Made by a program: the position numbers and the translations under genes
NCBI GenBank assembly: GCA_002205965.3
Contig: NADL03000457.1
Coordinates: 186,001-250,000 of the forward strand
Direction of reading: 5' to 3'
DNA length: 64,000 bases
Origin: Kappaphycus alvarezii
Lineage: Eukaryota > Rhodophyta > Florideophyceae > Gigartinales > Solieriaceae
Part shown: piece after piece, positions 1-10,744 of the stretch
Layout of the letters: each line of letters opens with the position of its first letter
Numbering within the stretch: the stretch's first letter is position 1
The notes under the pieces: generated by a model
Seen by the model: only the letters and a program-made list of their open reading frames with translations
Databases searched by the model: none
What the model was told of the DNA's origin: nothing

Positions 1-190
1 TATGTCGTTTACCATTTTATACGCGACTATGTGAATAAGGGAGAAATCGTCCTGCAACACATACCCACAGAATAGATGATCGCTGACTGTATGACAAAAC
101 CATTAGAAAGATTCAAGCTTCAAAGGTGTATAGGCAAAATGGGAATGTCAGGACACAGTAACAAAGCCGAGGCGGAATGTGAGGTTTACA
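1..190 (+). mobile_element. Copia (Ty1) pol 3' end, RNase H tail
   Basis: The plus strand reads as the C-terminal end of a Copia RNase H. A HFIRDYVNKGEI-like stretch is followed by QHIPTE and by MIADCMTKPLERFK, the family's usual closing motif (ADxLTKPL). The element enters from outside the window, so only its last 60 or so codons are visible. It is a broken fossil. A second Copia fragment in the same orientation follows, and the 240 bases between them may hold LTR sequence that I could not delimit. Confidence 0.75.
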
Positions 191-429
191 TGCAATTGCA
201 TGAAACATACAGGTTGGTCATTTAGAAATGGACGCACGGGCATTTAGTCACAACGAGACACTATCAATATCAAATGCATCGTCCCAAAAAAAATTTGTTG
301 TGTGCAGGTGATTACCCCAGCAATACTCTAGAGCTAATGACTTAGAACTCTATATATGTAGGTTGAGCTATCCATCACTGGACTAAAAATAAGGAATGAG
401 TACGAAATACTTGGCCTAACATCTAAGTT

Positions 430-1790
430 CTACCAAAGCCGAGACTAACAGCTTCACTATGGTATTCTTCGCACCTGGTTTAACCACCGCTTTCGTCCAA
501 TCCATACCATAGTACTCACAGACAGAATGCTCAAGTACATCATATGGAAATCACTGGCGCATTTTTGTACGGGGAACTTTCCGAGGATATTTACATGTCA
601 CAACCTCGAAGATTTGAGAACCAAAAATATCCCAGTCACGTGTACAAGTTGAAGAAAAGCATATATGGCTTAAATCAAGCTCCAAGAATATATTATTTTC
701 ATTTTAAAGCTAAAGTATATCAAATTAGATTTAAGCCAATACCATATACTGAAAACACATTCATGTACAAGAACCAAATGGTGCTTACCATTATCATCGT
801 CTATGTTGATGACATACTAATTATAACTCGATCAACGAAGCTGCTTAAACATCTCACGTATCAGCTTATGTCTACAATCAAGATTAAGGATTTGGGACCC
901 GACAGTTATTACCTCAACGTAGAAATTGTAAAATACATGAATGGTGACTACTATCTCTCACAGTCAGTGTATACGAAAAGTGTATTGGAAAAATTCAGCA
1001 TGCAAGACTGTAAAGTAGTTAGCACTTCGATGGATCCTTCAATGCTACATGAATTGGCAAACAAGCAACCTCCTTCCGATGCAGAAAGGACGGAGATGTA
1101 TAACATACCATAAAGGGAGGCCATCGGAAACGTTCTATATCTCAGCACCAGGACGCGACCAGATATCGCAAACGCAGTTAATATCCTAAGTCGGCATGTC
1201 AGCCAACCTAGACTATTTCATGGGCAGGGTGTTAAGCGCATTTTTAGGTACCTACAGGGAACGTCAAATTTTGTTCTCAGTTTAAGTACTAACAACTTTG
1301 CGTTGGAGGCCTACGCAGATGCTGAGTGGGCATCAGGTACAGACAGGGTACCCACCAGTGGACATGTCATAATATTAGGTGGGGCACCCATTGCTCGGAA
1401 AAGCATCAAGCAAAAGTCTATCACGTTGTCAACTACTGAGGCAGATTATTAGTCTATCTACGGCTGGAAATGAAGTTGTCTGGCTTCGCCATTTATTGCT
1501 ATATCTCGGTATAGAACAAAATCAGCCTACAACTATTTTCCAGGACAATCTAGGATCCATTACGTGGGCAACAGATATCTCCAACTTCCAGCGCAATAAG
1601 CACGTGGATATTAGGTATCATTACATTCGGTCTCTAGTCCAGAAAGGCATAGTCAATATTATATACATTCCAACCGCCCAAATGTTAGTGGCTATCTTAA
1701 AAAACCGCTTTGCGACCCAAAAATTTAGAGTTTTCGAACAAGATTGAAACTGTGGAGTTCAACTCCGAGTGGGAGAGTAAGCGGTGTAGA
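430..1790 (+). mobile_element. Copia (Ty1) RT and RNase H fragment
   Basis: Seen: a Copia reverse transcriptase with MEITGAFLYGELSEDIYMSQ (the 'D/E-TAFLxG' block), LKKSIYGLNQAPR and YVDDILII, the catalytic YVDD. RNase H follows with TRPDIANAVNILSRH, LEAYADAEWASGT, TLSTTEADY and NKHVDIRYHYIRSLV. The upstream gag, protease and integrase are not visible here; a similar integrase scrap lies at 10.2-10.7 kb. It is clearly decayed, with several breaks. Copia is defined by the integrase-before-RT order, which cannot be checked in this fragment, but the RT blocks are diagnostic. Confidence 0.9.
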
Positions 1791-1875
1791 TGTAATGGTA
1801 ACAGCCCCAAGCAAACCTGGGATGGACATGTGATATGCAAATATAACACGGTAGTACAATAAGTGTCAGGAGGGG

Positions 1876-2205
1876 TGTTGACTGAGACTGAATCAAAGTG
1901 ACCAAGTGATACGGAATCTTCCGTCAATTACATACATTTATTGTTCGAGTAATCAAGTTCTATCAAACTACTTCCGTTTAAATAACAAGTCTATATTCTG
2001 TTTATTGATGATCACTAAATACAACTGCTTCAGACCTAATTAGATTAGAGCAAAAGAGAGCTTTACCTTAAATGGCTAGGGGTATAAGTACAGGACTACA
2101 TCACTAACGAAAAGAAAACGAACGTTCATAAAAAAGAAATATATACTGTACCTGATTAAAGCTTCATTGTGTGTAACGTTTCGTTCTTTCAGATCTGACT
2201 ACTCA
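1876..2205 (+). repeat. Probable Copia 3' LTR
   Basis: A purine run (AGGAGGGG, ending at 1,875) stands where a polypurine tract should be, directly before TGTTGACTGAG. A TATA-like GTATAAGTA lies near 2,090, and a plausible ...CTCA end falls at 2,205, giving about 330 bp, an ordinary Copia LTR size. No second copy is in the window, so the right end is a guess. Confidence 0.4.
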
Positions 2206-2905
2206 GTCTTCGGAAAATAGCCGTCATACATCTGTGAATAGGGGGAGTTTTGGGTTATTTTAATGCATGGAAGATGTAGTCGGTTATATCCACGCGGCTA
2301 ATGCGTTATGCGTGATATGTCGTCGCTGATGGGTAACACTACGTACAGTACATGACCTTCCTTACAGGGCCGGCTCAATGCTAGCGAGAATATGAATAGT
2401 GCAGTACCCCAATTTTCCTAACCTTTGGAGATCTGAAAACCTAGGGGGTTTAATGTGTCGGGTTTATTGATACTGAATACAATATGAATGGGTAAATCCT
2501 TGAACTACTTGAAAGAGACAGTAAACTAAGATGTACAGTACATGAGTAGGCAGCTAGTTTTAACATATATATCCTTCTCCGAGCGAAAAATATTCTCAAA
2601 TGGCTCAGTTACTGCAAGTCTGAGGTATCCGTAAGACTTTAGGAAGCGAAGTATCAATATCTTAAGGTAACTTACCAAGTTCCATTGACTAAAAATTAAC
2701 AACCATTGCATTAATTGAGTTTTCTCTAACAACTTAAAGCTCTAGGTAGTCAACAACTGGTCCGATTATGGTATTACTAAACGGTAGTCGAGAAAGAGGA
2801 CCTCTTGCCACATCAGAACGGTAAGGTCTGTCGCAAGTTGTTTCAAGGGTTGCGTTCTCGCCCTTTTCCGGGAAAGTAACATAACTCTGTTCTTCTGAAG
2901 ACACA
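2206..2905. other. Intergenic, partly 3' region of the zinc-finger gene
   Basis: No recognisable gene at 2,206-2,733. At 2,734-2,916 the minus strand holds a 60-codon open frame (VQSDVSSEEQSYVTFPEK...) that continues the coding character of the zinc-finger gene in a different frame. It may be an extension of that gene. Confidence 0.4.
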
Positions 2906-3844
2906 TCACTCTGCACTTTTGAAGAATCTATAAAAGCTATTCGCTTGCGGGGGGTTCTTCAGACTCGCTTGCAGCGTACCCAGCTTCATGGGTCTTTTGT
3001 CTGCACAGATTTTGCTGTCAGCCTGAACAGCCTCTGTCGCAAGATTGTCATCTTCCATTGGATCTTCCACGTTATCAGGGGGAAGAAATTCACCAACCTT
3101 GGTTTGAGAAGTTTGTTGTCCCTGATTCTGCTGATGACCCTGTGCTTGTGACTGGCCGTTTGGTGCCGACTTGACCTGCAAGGCCGTACTTTGATCCGAG
3201 GTGTGGTGAATACTTTGAGATTAGAGAAACATATCATGAGAGAGTTAGTAATCATTGCCTGACAGTTAGCGCCCTAAAAGGAAGGTTGGGGACCGACATA
3301 GAGTATCTTAATTTCTTGACTTACTTTGAGACATGCTCCCGTCCCTCCACCGCTGTACCAAATAGCTTAAAACAACCGGGTGCAAGGCAAACAAATTGTG
3401 ATCTCGGTCCGTGCCTTTTCACTTGGTGCATCTGTGTAAGAAAGCAAAAAGTACAATTTGAGAAAGTGCAAGTCAGTCTTCTGGTTTTTCCGATATTGAC
3501 AACTCCACTCAGTTACGAAAGAAGCTGTGGGTACTTACCCCAAGACGTGTGAATGACGGATAATTTGCGTAGCAGCCCTCAACGGGGCATGTCACGTTCC
3601 CTCTTTGCTCATAAAAAGCAAATACATGCTGACCAAGCTGTGTACGACGTGTTAGTCTTCTGCAGAGGCGTTCCTCCTCCAAAATAGGTGGAAGTGCGCG
3701 GGAATTCCCGTAAATAAGTCTATCAAGGACCAGTCCGTTGGTGTGCTCCATCCGCCGCTTGGCCATATCTTCTAAAGCCTTCATTTGAACACGGTTGTAA
3801 CGACGGCGTTGACGCCCTCGAATGTTTTCTCGTGTGTTCGGCAT
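2906..3844 (-). CDS. Two-finger C2H2 zinc-finger protein, three exons
   Basis: Probable nuclear DNA- or RNA-binding protein of 239 aa. Exons: 3,844-3,539, 3,431-3,325 and 3,212-2,906. Intron 1 starts GTAAGT and ends TTCTTACACAG; intron 2 starts GTAAGT, has an exact TACTAAC branch site and ends at the first AG after it. The spliced length is a multiple of three. Each splice completes a finger: finger 1 CPVEGC...HQVKRH (C-x4-C-x12-H-x4-H) crosses intron 1, and finger 2 CLAPGC...HVSNIH (same spacing) crosses intron 2. The N-terminus is basic (RGRQRRRYNR). The C-terminus is Gln-rich, then acidic (DNVEDPMEDDN). Oddity: after a run of six C near 2,955 the coding signal continues in another frame (PRKRIAFIDSSK...) to 2,734, so a run-length error, a frameshift or a further intron is possible. 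The target is unknown. The spacing is typical of fungal C2H2 proteins. Confidence 0.75.
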
Positions 3845-4147
3845 TGATTTTTACAAAAAAGCAGGCTAGATTACGTGGTGTTCTTGTTTGAGTAGCTTTA
3901 CACCTGCGATTTTGGACGATGAAATCGTATAGGAAGCTTGGAAGAGTTTTAAGTGTATCGTTTTGTCAAAAGCAACAATTTAGATCAATTTAAATTCTGT
4001 TTGCGCATCGTCGACCCAAAGAATTATATGCTGTTTGCTTTTCGTCGACAAAAAATAACTTATTTCGCTTGGCTGTGTGACACTAAATTTGCAAATGTAT
4101 TTAGCGCTATCTGTACCATCTTATCACATCCAATAAAAAATAACAGG
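3845..4147. promoter_or_regulatory. 5' flank of the zinc-finger gene
   Basis: AT-rich sequence upstream of the minus-strand ATG at 3,844. No clear TATA box. A GTCGACxxAAxxAATTA-like stretch is repeated (near 4,010 and 4,048). An open frame on the plus strand here has no support as a gene. Confidence 0.3.
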
Positions 4148-4365
4148 GGAGGGTTTTGGTGTCTAACTCATGGAACATACATTCAATCTTTCCTAAAGTT
4201 TACCAGACAACCACAATCGACTCAAAAGGGTATGCCGACACAGTATTGGGGAAAGAACCACGCTCCCTAGGAGGCCACCTTAAGGCCAGCCATCAAGCAA
4301 GCCGAATTTGACATGGCGACTGCTTCAGCGTGTCTTTGCATACAAAATAATGCTGTCACTACATG
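4148..4365 (-). mobile_element. Type I LINE 3' end (truncated)
   Basis: The minus strand carries the last codons of the type I LINE C-terminus (TQRHAxAxAMSN-like), then the family's 3' tail, read on the plus strand as ...TTTTGGTGTCTAAC...CCAGACAACCACAATCGACT.... The tail is the same one that follows the intact C-terminus at 25.4 kb. It is 5'-truncated, as LINE insertions usually are, and diverged. Confidence 0.7.
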
Positions 4366-5200
4366 ATTGCTGCTCTTTTCAGTAGTCTTGTGGTTCATTT
4401 AATGAGCCTCTATTGCCGTGTGACAAAAAACAACGTAGATGTTCTCCCGAGAATGAGGCCATAAAAATTGACCACAGCTGTGATGGCGACTTTACGGACT
4501 CTTCCTTTGGGAATTTCTGCGGATATTTTGCCCGCAAATAGATGATACCCAAATATCTAAACTATGGAATGTCGAAATCTTAGCTCTTGTAAAAACTTTG
4601 ATACTTCGCGAAGGAGAAAGGTATGATGAGGCGAGGCGTGATTTTCGTACATATGTTTTGAGATTAGTGCGATGCCGACGAGGAGCAAGCAGTCAACATG
4701 GACTATTTGCACTAAGAGCTACTCAACAGTTTCGAGTAGAGGGATTTGAACGCACTAGTCGATGATATTATAAGACCTCAACTTTTGCAGCTGTCCTTGG
4801 ATCGTTATTACACGCAGCTGGATAATTTTCTCCTCCTACAACATTGCAGCCATCTTTAAAGTCTTTTCCATGCATTACTGAAAAATAGATAGATGGATTG
4901 AAACTGCTCTCACTACATTGAAATCTTTGGACCAGTTCCTGGAGGGGGGCAATAGGTTTGGTTTACTGCGACTGATGCAAAGATTATAAGTCCTGTTAAC
5001 TTGCATTCAAGCTATGTGTCAGGATCTGCATTGCAAAATAATGGGGCATTTCACCCAATTAGAAAGTAGCTTATAGCCCAGTCAACAAGTAGACCGCATT
5101 AGAGGTGACCCTCAACGCGGCGTGACGTTGAATGAGAATCAACCTCAACCTGGAACACCGGTTCAAGGCTCGGCTGACGACCGATCGGGCCACCTTGATG
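4366..5200. other. Relic sequence with one unexplained open stretch
   Basis: No recognised gene. The plus strand stays open without an ATG at 4,484-4,765, about 93 codons, including EGERYDEARRDFRTYVLR and RRGASSQHGLFALRATQQ. The composition is protein-like, but I recognise no family; it could be an exon or a TE relic. Confidence 0.25.
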
Positions 5201-5204
5201 TGAG

Positions 5205-5750
5205 AATATGGGGAAAGAATTGGGTGTTTAAACCCTTGGGAGGTATAGTCGATCTATACTAAAGAAACTGCATCGGAGTGCCACCCGCCAAGCGTGGAGA
5301 TAGGAACGGGGACCACCTTGGTTCTACCAGACAATTCGGCTGTCAATCTCTGGTATTTTCGTAGTTCGTCCGCGCGGGCTGCATTTATGCTCGTAAAGGG
5401 GTTAAAGGGTCTCATTCTGAGATGGTAATGGGTCAGTGGGTGTACTAAAGTGACATTATGGTGGCACCCGTTACCCTGATGTCTGGCCTGGAGTTTTGTT
5501 CCCCGTTCGACCGGGGTTCGCTAGCGGGATGCCTTGCGCCTAGGCTGAGATCGTTACCTAGCAAAGTGATTTGGTTAACGTTCTCAGCCTAGCCGTCGTG
5601 GCGAACAGTTCGCTGGGAGCCATTACTGTAGTGGATCAGACGGATCCCGTGTTCGTCCAGGCTTTCCGAACACCTGGCCTATTGGCATGGGTTCCGTGAT
5701 CAAATAATAGCGCCCGACAGGAGTAGTTGAACCATACCAAGAAATATCGA
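5205..5750 (-). mobile_element. Type I LINE endonuclease fragment
   Basis: Minus strand: RHDG...NQITLLGNDLSLGARHP, then SRPDIRVTGATIM (start of the restriction-like endonuclease core), RPFNPFTSINAARADELRK and VPVPISTLGGWHSDA, in the same order as the better copies at 25.4-26.0 and 57.4-57.8 kb. A scrap of the 3' tail (GGGTGTTTAAACCCTTGG...) follows at 5,215-5,260. Strongly decayed, with several stops and frame changes. Confidence 0.75.
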
Positions 5751-7039
5751 GTGCTCAAAGCTGAAACTGCTGTAGAAGGGCAGCGGACCTATTCCATGCC
5801 GTCTTGGATACTTATAGAGGCACAGTGGGCCTGCGTGAGGCAAGTGCATGTATAAAACTCTTCGTTGTCACGATGAAGGACATAACCAGAGTAGATAGCC
5901 TAACTTGCATACCTCGAGGCAATTGAGCAGAATCTTGAAGGAGGTCTGTGCATCCCGCAGTTCGATAGCAGTCGGTATAAAAGGTTCCAGAGGTTGTACG
6001 TGGTTGGTAAAGTAGCGCCTTACACTCGACCACCCGGGAGCATTCAGGACTGTAGTTCCTTCACCATGAACCTGTTGGATTTACAGGGGTACGCAGCGTA
6101 CACAGTCTCGCTTGTATTCGCGCAGGTTACGTTTGATGGTTTGCTCTCTTTTTCTTCACTTATCATGGAGACTAACTAACACCTAGATTGATTGTGAGAC
6201 ATTTCTACTTTTCTAAATCGTATTCACTTTTCCGTACTTCCAACTCCATATTAAGTAGTCAGGAGGAACGTACTACGTAAAGATTGAAGCATATCACCAA
6301 CTCAGGTGGTCAGTGACCTCAACTCTGGGAGAACACATGTGTCAGCTTACTAAGGATTTCGACGCCCTCTAAATGGTTGATCACACTGCACTGTAGATTC
6401 ATCATATATCACATGTCGCAAGCATACGTGTAATTCTTCAGTAGTCTAGTCCAAGAGGATGCATCACGAAAGATGATGTGATCTGTCTTTGACTTTCCCC
6501 ATCAACTGTGAGAATGGCACTATCCTAATAGCTTGGAGTGGTGGGCCACTATAACTTACACTCGTGAAGTACTAGGTATAGAAGAAGTCGCTCTGACTCT
6601 AAAGAAGACAGAATTGAGACAGTTTCCAACAGATCGGCATGCCTGGGCATTATGTAACCATCGTCGTGATACAATCAAGGGGTAATTTCTAAAGCTGTTG
6701 AGCTATGTAAATTACCCCTTGATCTCCTTGTCGCACCTGGAGAGGGACAACACATCTTTTCTCTAGAGAAACGGTCTATTGAGAACCAGATCGAATATCA
6801 GACCGCCCAGCGGGTCCCATTGATGGGGAAAAATCACGCTACTTACTAAGGTTTCAAATCCCGTCATAAATATTTTGAATCGTTATTGCAGCACGGTACC
6901 CAGCGCCGCAGATGTTAAAATGGGTTTGAAATGCTTCGAAAATGCGTACTTACTGCAAAGATTGAATAAGTTCCTGAAATCTGTACTAATAGCAGCATAT
7001 CATCAGGAGAGCATTACAGTGTACGTGAACATGTAAGTA
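5751..7039. other. Unrecognised intergenic sequence
   Basis: No coding sequence that I recognise on either strand. Short open frames at 5,812-6,179 have no family motifs. It contains a perfect hairpin, listed separately. Confidence 0.4.
6674..6723. repeat. Perfect 15-bp inverted repeat (hairpin)
   Basis: ATCAAGGGGTAATTT at 6,674-6,688 and its exact reverse complement AAATTACCCCTTGAT at 6,709-6,723, with a 20-base loop. It stands alone in otherwise relic DNA. It could form an RNA hairpin or be the residue of a palindromic element. Confidence 0.8.
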
Positions 7040-7292
7040 GGAAAAATGGGGTAAAATGCGGTGGTTTACTAAATTTTTCTTACAAGAGCAATCGCAAACG
7101 ACGCTTAAGTAGAGTAGTTACTTACATATCCTGAGAATGGAGGTTGTCTGCAATATAAAATTTTTTTAGGTTGCCTAAAGTGTCGAAAAAATGGGTGGTT
7201 TACTTAATTTTCTTGATAAAGGTTTGGGTTAAATGGGGTAGCTTACTTGAGATTCCTGAAAACCTCAAAAAATGTGGTGGTTTACTGTGAGT
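7040..7292. repeat. Degenerate repeat of GGTGGTTTACT units
   Basis: Four related units (AAAATGCGGTGGTTTACTAA, AAAATGGGTGGTTTACTTAA, AAATGGGGTAGCTTACTTGA, AAAATGTGGTGGTTTACTGT) lie near 7,044, 7,190, 7,232 and 7,268. Spacing is irregular and AT-rich sequence separates them. Confidence 0.5.
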
Positions 7293-7409
7293 GGTGTAAT
7301 GGTTGTGAGTCGTGCTAAAACGTTGCTACTGCTGTGTCTATGTAAGTTGGAAGTTAATTTCTCAATATATAAAATGGACTCCGCCGCTCAGCCCATTGGC
7401 TGAATAGGG

Positions 7410-7950
7410 ACACCGGGTGCAAAATAATTGGGATAATTAGATCCAAAAAATAAATGGTTCCAACTTGAATAAATAAATAAATGCCACAATTGGACCTAGA
7501 ATGAATAATGAATAGAAAACCAAATTTAATAATATCTAATCGAAGGGAATAGTTCGATGGCCCGAGGATGTAAAAAATATTTCTAACAACCTAGTACTAC
7601 TTATACTCTATATCAGGGTACAATAATTCTGGTTGGGCATGATTCAAGCTCAGCAATAATTACTGCAGTATTTTCCAGATAAGCACTCATCCAGATAATA
7701 ATTTGTTGGTAGCATAAATGCAATAATTATAGCCTGCATAATATAAAAACCCAACTGTAGGACATAAGAATTATTACACACTGAATTCAGCATAAAAAAG
7801 GGCCAGTGTAAAATAGATAAAATTATTCCTTGATGATTCACAATAAATATAAATTGTGGGCCTCAATAAAAATATTGCTCAACAATTCAGCATCACTATA
7901 GGACACTAGGATAGAGGTTAAAATATTTGGTCAATTTTCGCACCGGGTGT
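7410..7950. mobile_element. Possible MITE, AT-rich with terminal inverted repeats
   Basis: The left end ACACCGGGTGCAAAATAATT at 7,410 matches the reverse complement of the right end, ACACCCGGTGCGAAAATTG, ending at 7,950. Between them are 540 bp of AT-rich DNA with many AATAATT palindromic words and no gene. No clear target-site duplication flanks it, so the call is tentative. Confidence 0.35.
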
Positions 7951-8564
7951 GATATTAACGGGTTATGAGCCATACGCTACGAAAGCGCAACAAGCACCTC
8001 AGGACTAACAACGAAGGTCGTAAAGCTGGAGGACAAACATTCTCACTACCTTACCCCGAGAAGCAGACGAGTGCACTACCGTGAAAGCAGCTCTGTCTCG
8101 TTAAGATCTCGGGTGACAAGTCAGCCAAACTATGGACTCTACTAGTACCCAAGAAAGGGAAAGGTTAGGCTGTTTTACTCCTGGGAGATATATTCGGGAA
8201 ACCATAATAGTTCGCAAAATTCTTGCGCCCCAACCCCAACGAAAGAAAACCTACAGCGAAAAATTCTTTGGCAAGAACTATATGATCTTCAATCACACAA
8301 AAAGCAAGCCCCGCTAAAAATGGCCGAATAGGAGCTCATCTTGCTCTCAGCAATTCCCAAGCAGCACACTCCAGGACTAACCTGCTCGGACTAAGCAAAC
8401 GGTAAGCAAAAAATCCAGTTGCACAGGGTCTCAACACATTAATTTCGAGTGGCCAGTGAACTTTTCAGATTTACTAGGCCCATGGAACGGATGTACAATG
8501 TCAACAGCAGATGCTTTATTTCCATTCATGGATATTGTTAAGAGAGAAACTGGGGGAATAATCC
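7951..8564. other. Unrecognised sequence with a LINE tail scrap
   Basis: At about 8,160-8,205 the plus strand reads GGTTAGGCTGTTTTACTCCT and GGGAGATATATTC, a short diverged match to the type I LINE 3' tail (minus orientation). Nothing else is recognisable. Confidence 0.4.
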
Positions 8565-10016
8565 TTATGCGCACAAATTCGCTCCTATTTAAGTTTCTCT
8601 ACTCATTGACTTTCCTTTTGTTTCTACATTTACTTCCTTTTTTGCGCCACGAATTTTACATTTCTTACATAATCTTTCCTTTTTCCTAGCTCCTCTTTTT
8701 ATGAGCGATTATCTTCCCCTTTGATGGTAACTCCTTTATTGTTCCCCGTTTATTTGATCGTCGTCGCGCCTAAATATCTTTGGTCTTACCCAATATTTCT
8801 ACACATGGTTTCGCCTCACATCACCCGTTTTAGGAGGTTTTCACTAAATCCCACTACAAGACCAATTTTCGCCACTTTTTCTGATTCAGAGGGGCTATCA
8901 ATCAGAAAACCGTTTGGCGCTACTTAAACACGCCAGAATCCCCCCGAAATTTATCTTCGTCCCTAAAAGGACAAAAGATCGACAATTCAATCCCCCCTTC
9001 GCAGCCATCAAGCACCGACTCCACTCTTTTCGCCCCATTATCAAAACCCGTCACCCTCGTCCCATCACTATCTCTCCTCTTTTCATTCTGGCCGAACCGA
9101 CATCGAGGACTACCTCCGTCGCCAAACCACAAAACGCTTGACGGAGCTGGTTGTTCGTCACCTGGTGGAAATCAAAATTCAGGAATCGATAGGCGAGGAC
9201 TCTGGGGAGGAGGATGGTAGGGCAAAGAAGTGCTTCTAGGAGTGGTTGACCCCGGGCTCGTCTACGATATGGAACAATGGGGGACGAAGACGAGCCCAAA
9301 CAGGAGGCTGGGGAGGAAGAAGAAGAAGAGGAGGAGTCCGCGGACGAAGAAGGGGGCCTCGAGCCGGTTCATATAGGAGGGGAAGAAATGAAGTAGTTCG
9401 ACCTGGTGGTCCCAGCCATGGACCCGGTTGGAAAGGATTAAGGTAAGCTGTATTCTTCGCAGGAACTGGCGGACAATTATGGGCCACCCGTGGTTATGTG
9501 TGTGGAACATATGGGAAATTACGATTTCTTAAGGGAAGCGCTAGGTTCTGATCTAGAGGATGAATACTTTGAAGAGTATATTCACATAGTTTATTTCAAC
9601 TATCTTTTTTAAACTCTCTGCGTCCAGATGAAGCCTTCTCTTTCTTTTTTCTGGTGCTTCTACTAGTTTTATCGATACTTTAGTGTCTCAAAAAGTCTAT
9701 ATAAGCTAAGTAAATTGCTTCCTCCATGAGACGGAGAACAAATTGATAGACAACTTCAGGTCCAGCCCTGAAGAGTTAGGAAGTTGAGATTCAACTTCAG
9801 ACCCAAGAACCTTTTTTACGCCAGACGGAGAGCATAGGTGGTAGAGCCTGCGCCTTTATAGTTGGCTACTAGAGCAGTGTCTCAGCTTTCACGCCTGCTC
9901 CTCTCCACCATCTGTTGACCACTATCTTAGCACTTTAGTCGCTCGCAGCGACTCTCATTTCAGGTAATTAGTCATTCTCTTTTCCGTAGGAGCCATTTTC
10001 ACCTTACCAGATATCA
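8565..10016 (+). mobile_element. Solo Gypsy LTR with internal acidic reading frame
   Basis: The left end TTATGCGCACAAATTCGC matches the start of the young Gypsy LTR (TGATGTGCACAAATTCGC). The right part, 9,690-9,830, matches its promoter and R region: AAAAGTCTATATAAGCTAAG, then TTGCTTCCTC and GGAAGTTGAGATTCAACTTC. The end is ...GATATCA at 10,016. Between them lies a diverged copy of the LTR-borne protein: TDIEDYLRRQTTKRLTELVV near 9,095, a Glu-rich stretch at 9,290-9,370 and YDFLREALGSDLEDEYFEEY near 9,510-9,570. The protein frame is broken in several places, making this an old copy. No matching target duplication was found. Confidence 0.7.
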
Positions 10017-10209
10017 CATTGCGCCATGGAATACGCTATTTCACACAGAAATGTCCCCCAGTCTTCGTGAAAAAGCCATCCTGCATCCCTAATCAGTAAA
10101 GCCCCCAATTTCTCCCCATCAGAGCAAAGATAGATCGGATATATCTTTCAAAGATAAAATACACAAATCTCTGCCCCCAAGAGCAGAAATGAGATAAACA
10201 GGTACGTTA

Positions 10210-10720
10210 TAGATATGATGGTACCCATAAAATGCCAGCATCAAAGATACACAAAGAAATTCACCACGGACAACGAGTGAGAATACCTATCCAACATCTC
10301 CTGAAATTCTGTAAGTGGTCGGGCATTACGGTAAACGCTACCAATTCCCACACACCGCAACAAAACTCACTGGTCGAATGCATACCCTCCACACCCATGA
10401 CGATATCCCGAGCACTACTCCATCAAACGAATCTCACCGAAGAATACTGGGAGTATGCGCTCAGATACGCAGTATCAATTTATGCAGCCTTCATGAAATA
10501 CAATCATAAGTCAACTTCTCCACACTAAATGAACAGACGAGGCAACCTCAATCAAACGAAGGCACGCCTTTGGTAAAATTAGAACAGCATTCGCGCATCG
10601 CTACAACAAAAAAAATTCGCAAGTACTTTACTGTCGCACGCGGTGTGAGTCTCTCCAATAGCAGTACAAGATCTTCAAAAGAGCAGTGTCTACCTCCATA
10701 TCGCTGTGGTCATAGCTGAA
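10210..10720 (+). mobile_element. Copia integrase fragment
   Basis: FCKWSGITVNATNSHTPQQN, then RALLHQTNLTEEYWEYALRY: the 'YTPQQNGxxER...' and 'WAEAxxxAxY' blocks of the Copia integrase core's C-terminal half. Nothing of RT follows, so it is an isolated, decayed piece, possibly of the family seen at 0.4-1.8 kb. Confidence 0.85.
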
Positions 10721-10744
10721 CCAAAGGGAAATATACGTTCGATT

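Noticed and set aside
9246-9487. Overlapping Gly/Arg- and Pro-rich frames
   Set aside because: They translate the GA-rich acidic segment of the LTR protein in the wrong frames.
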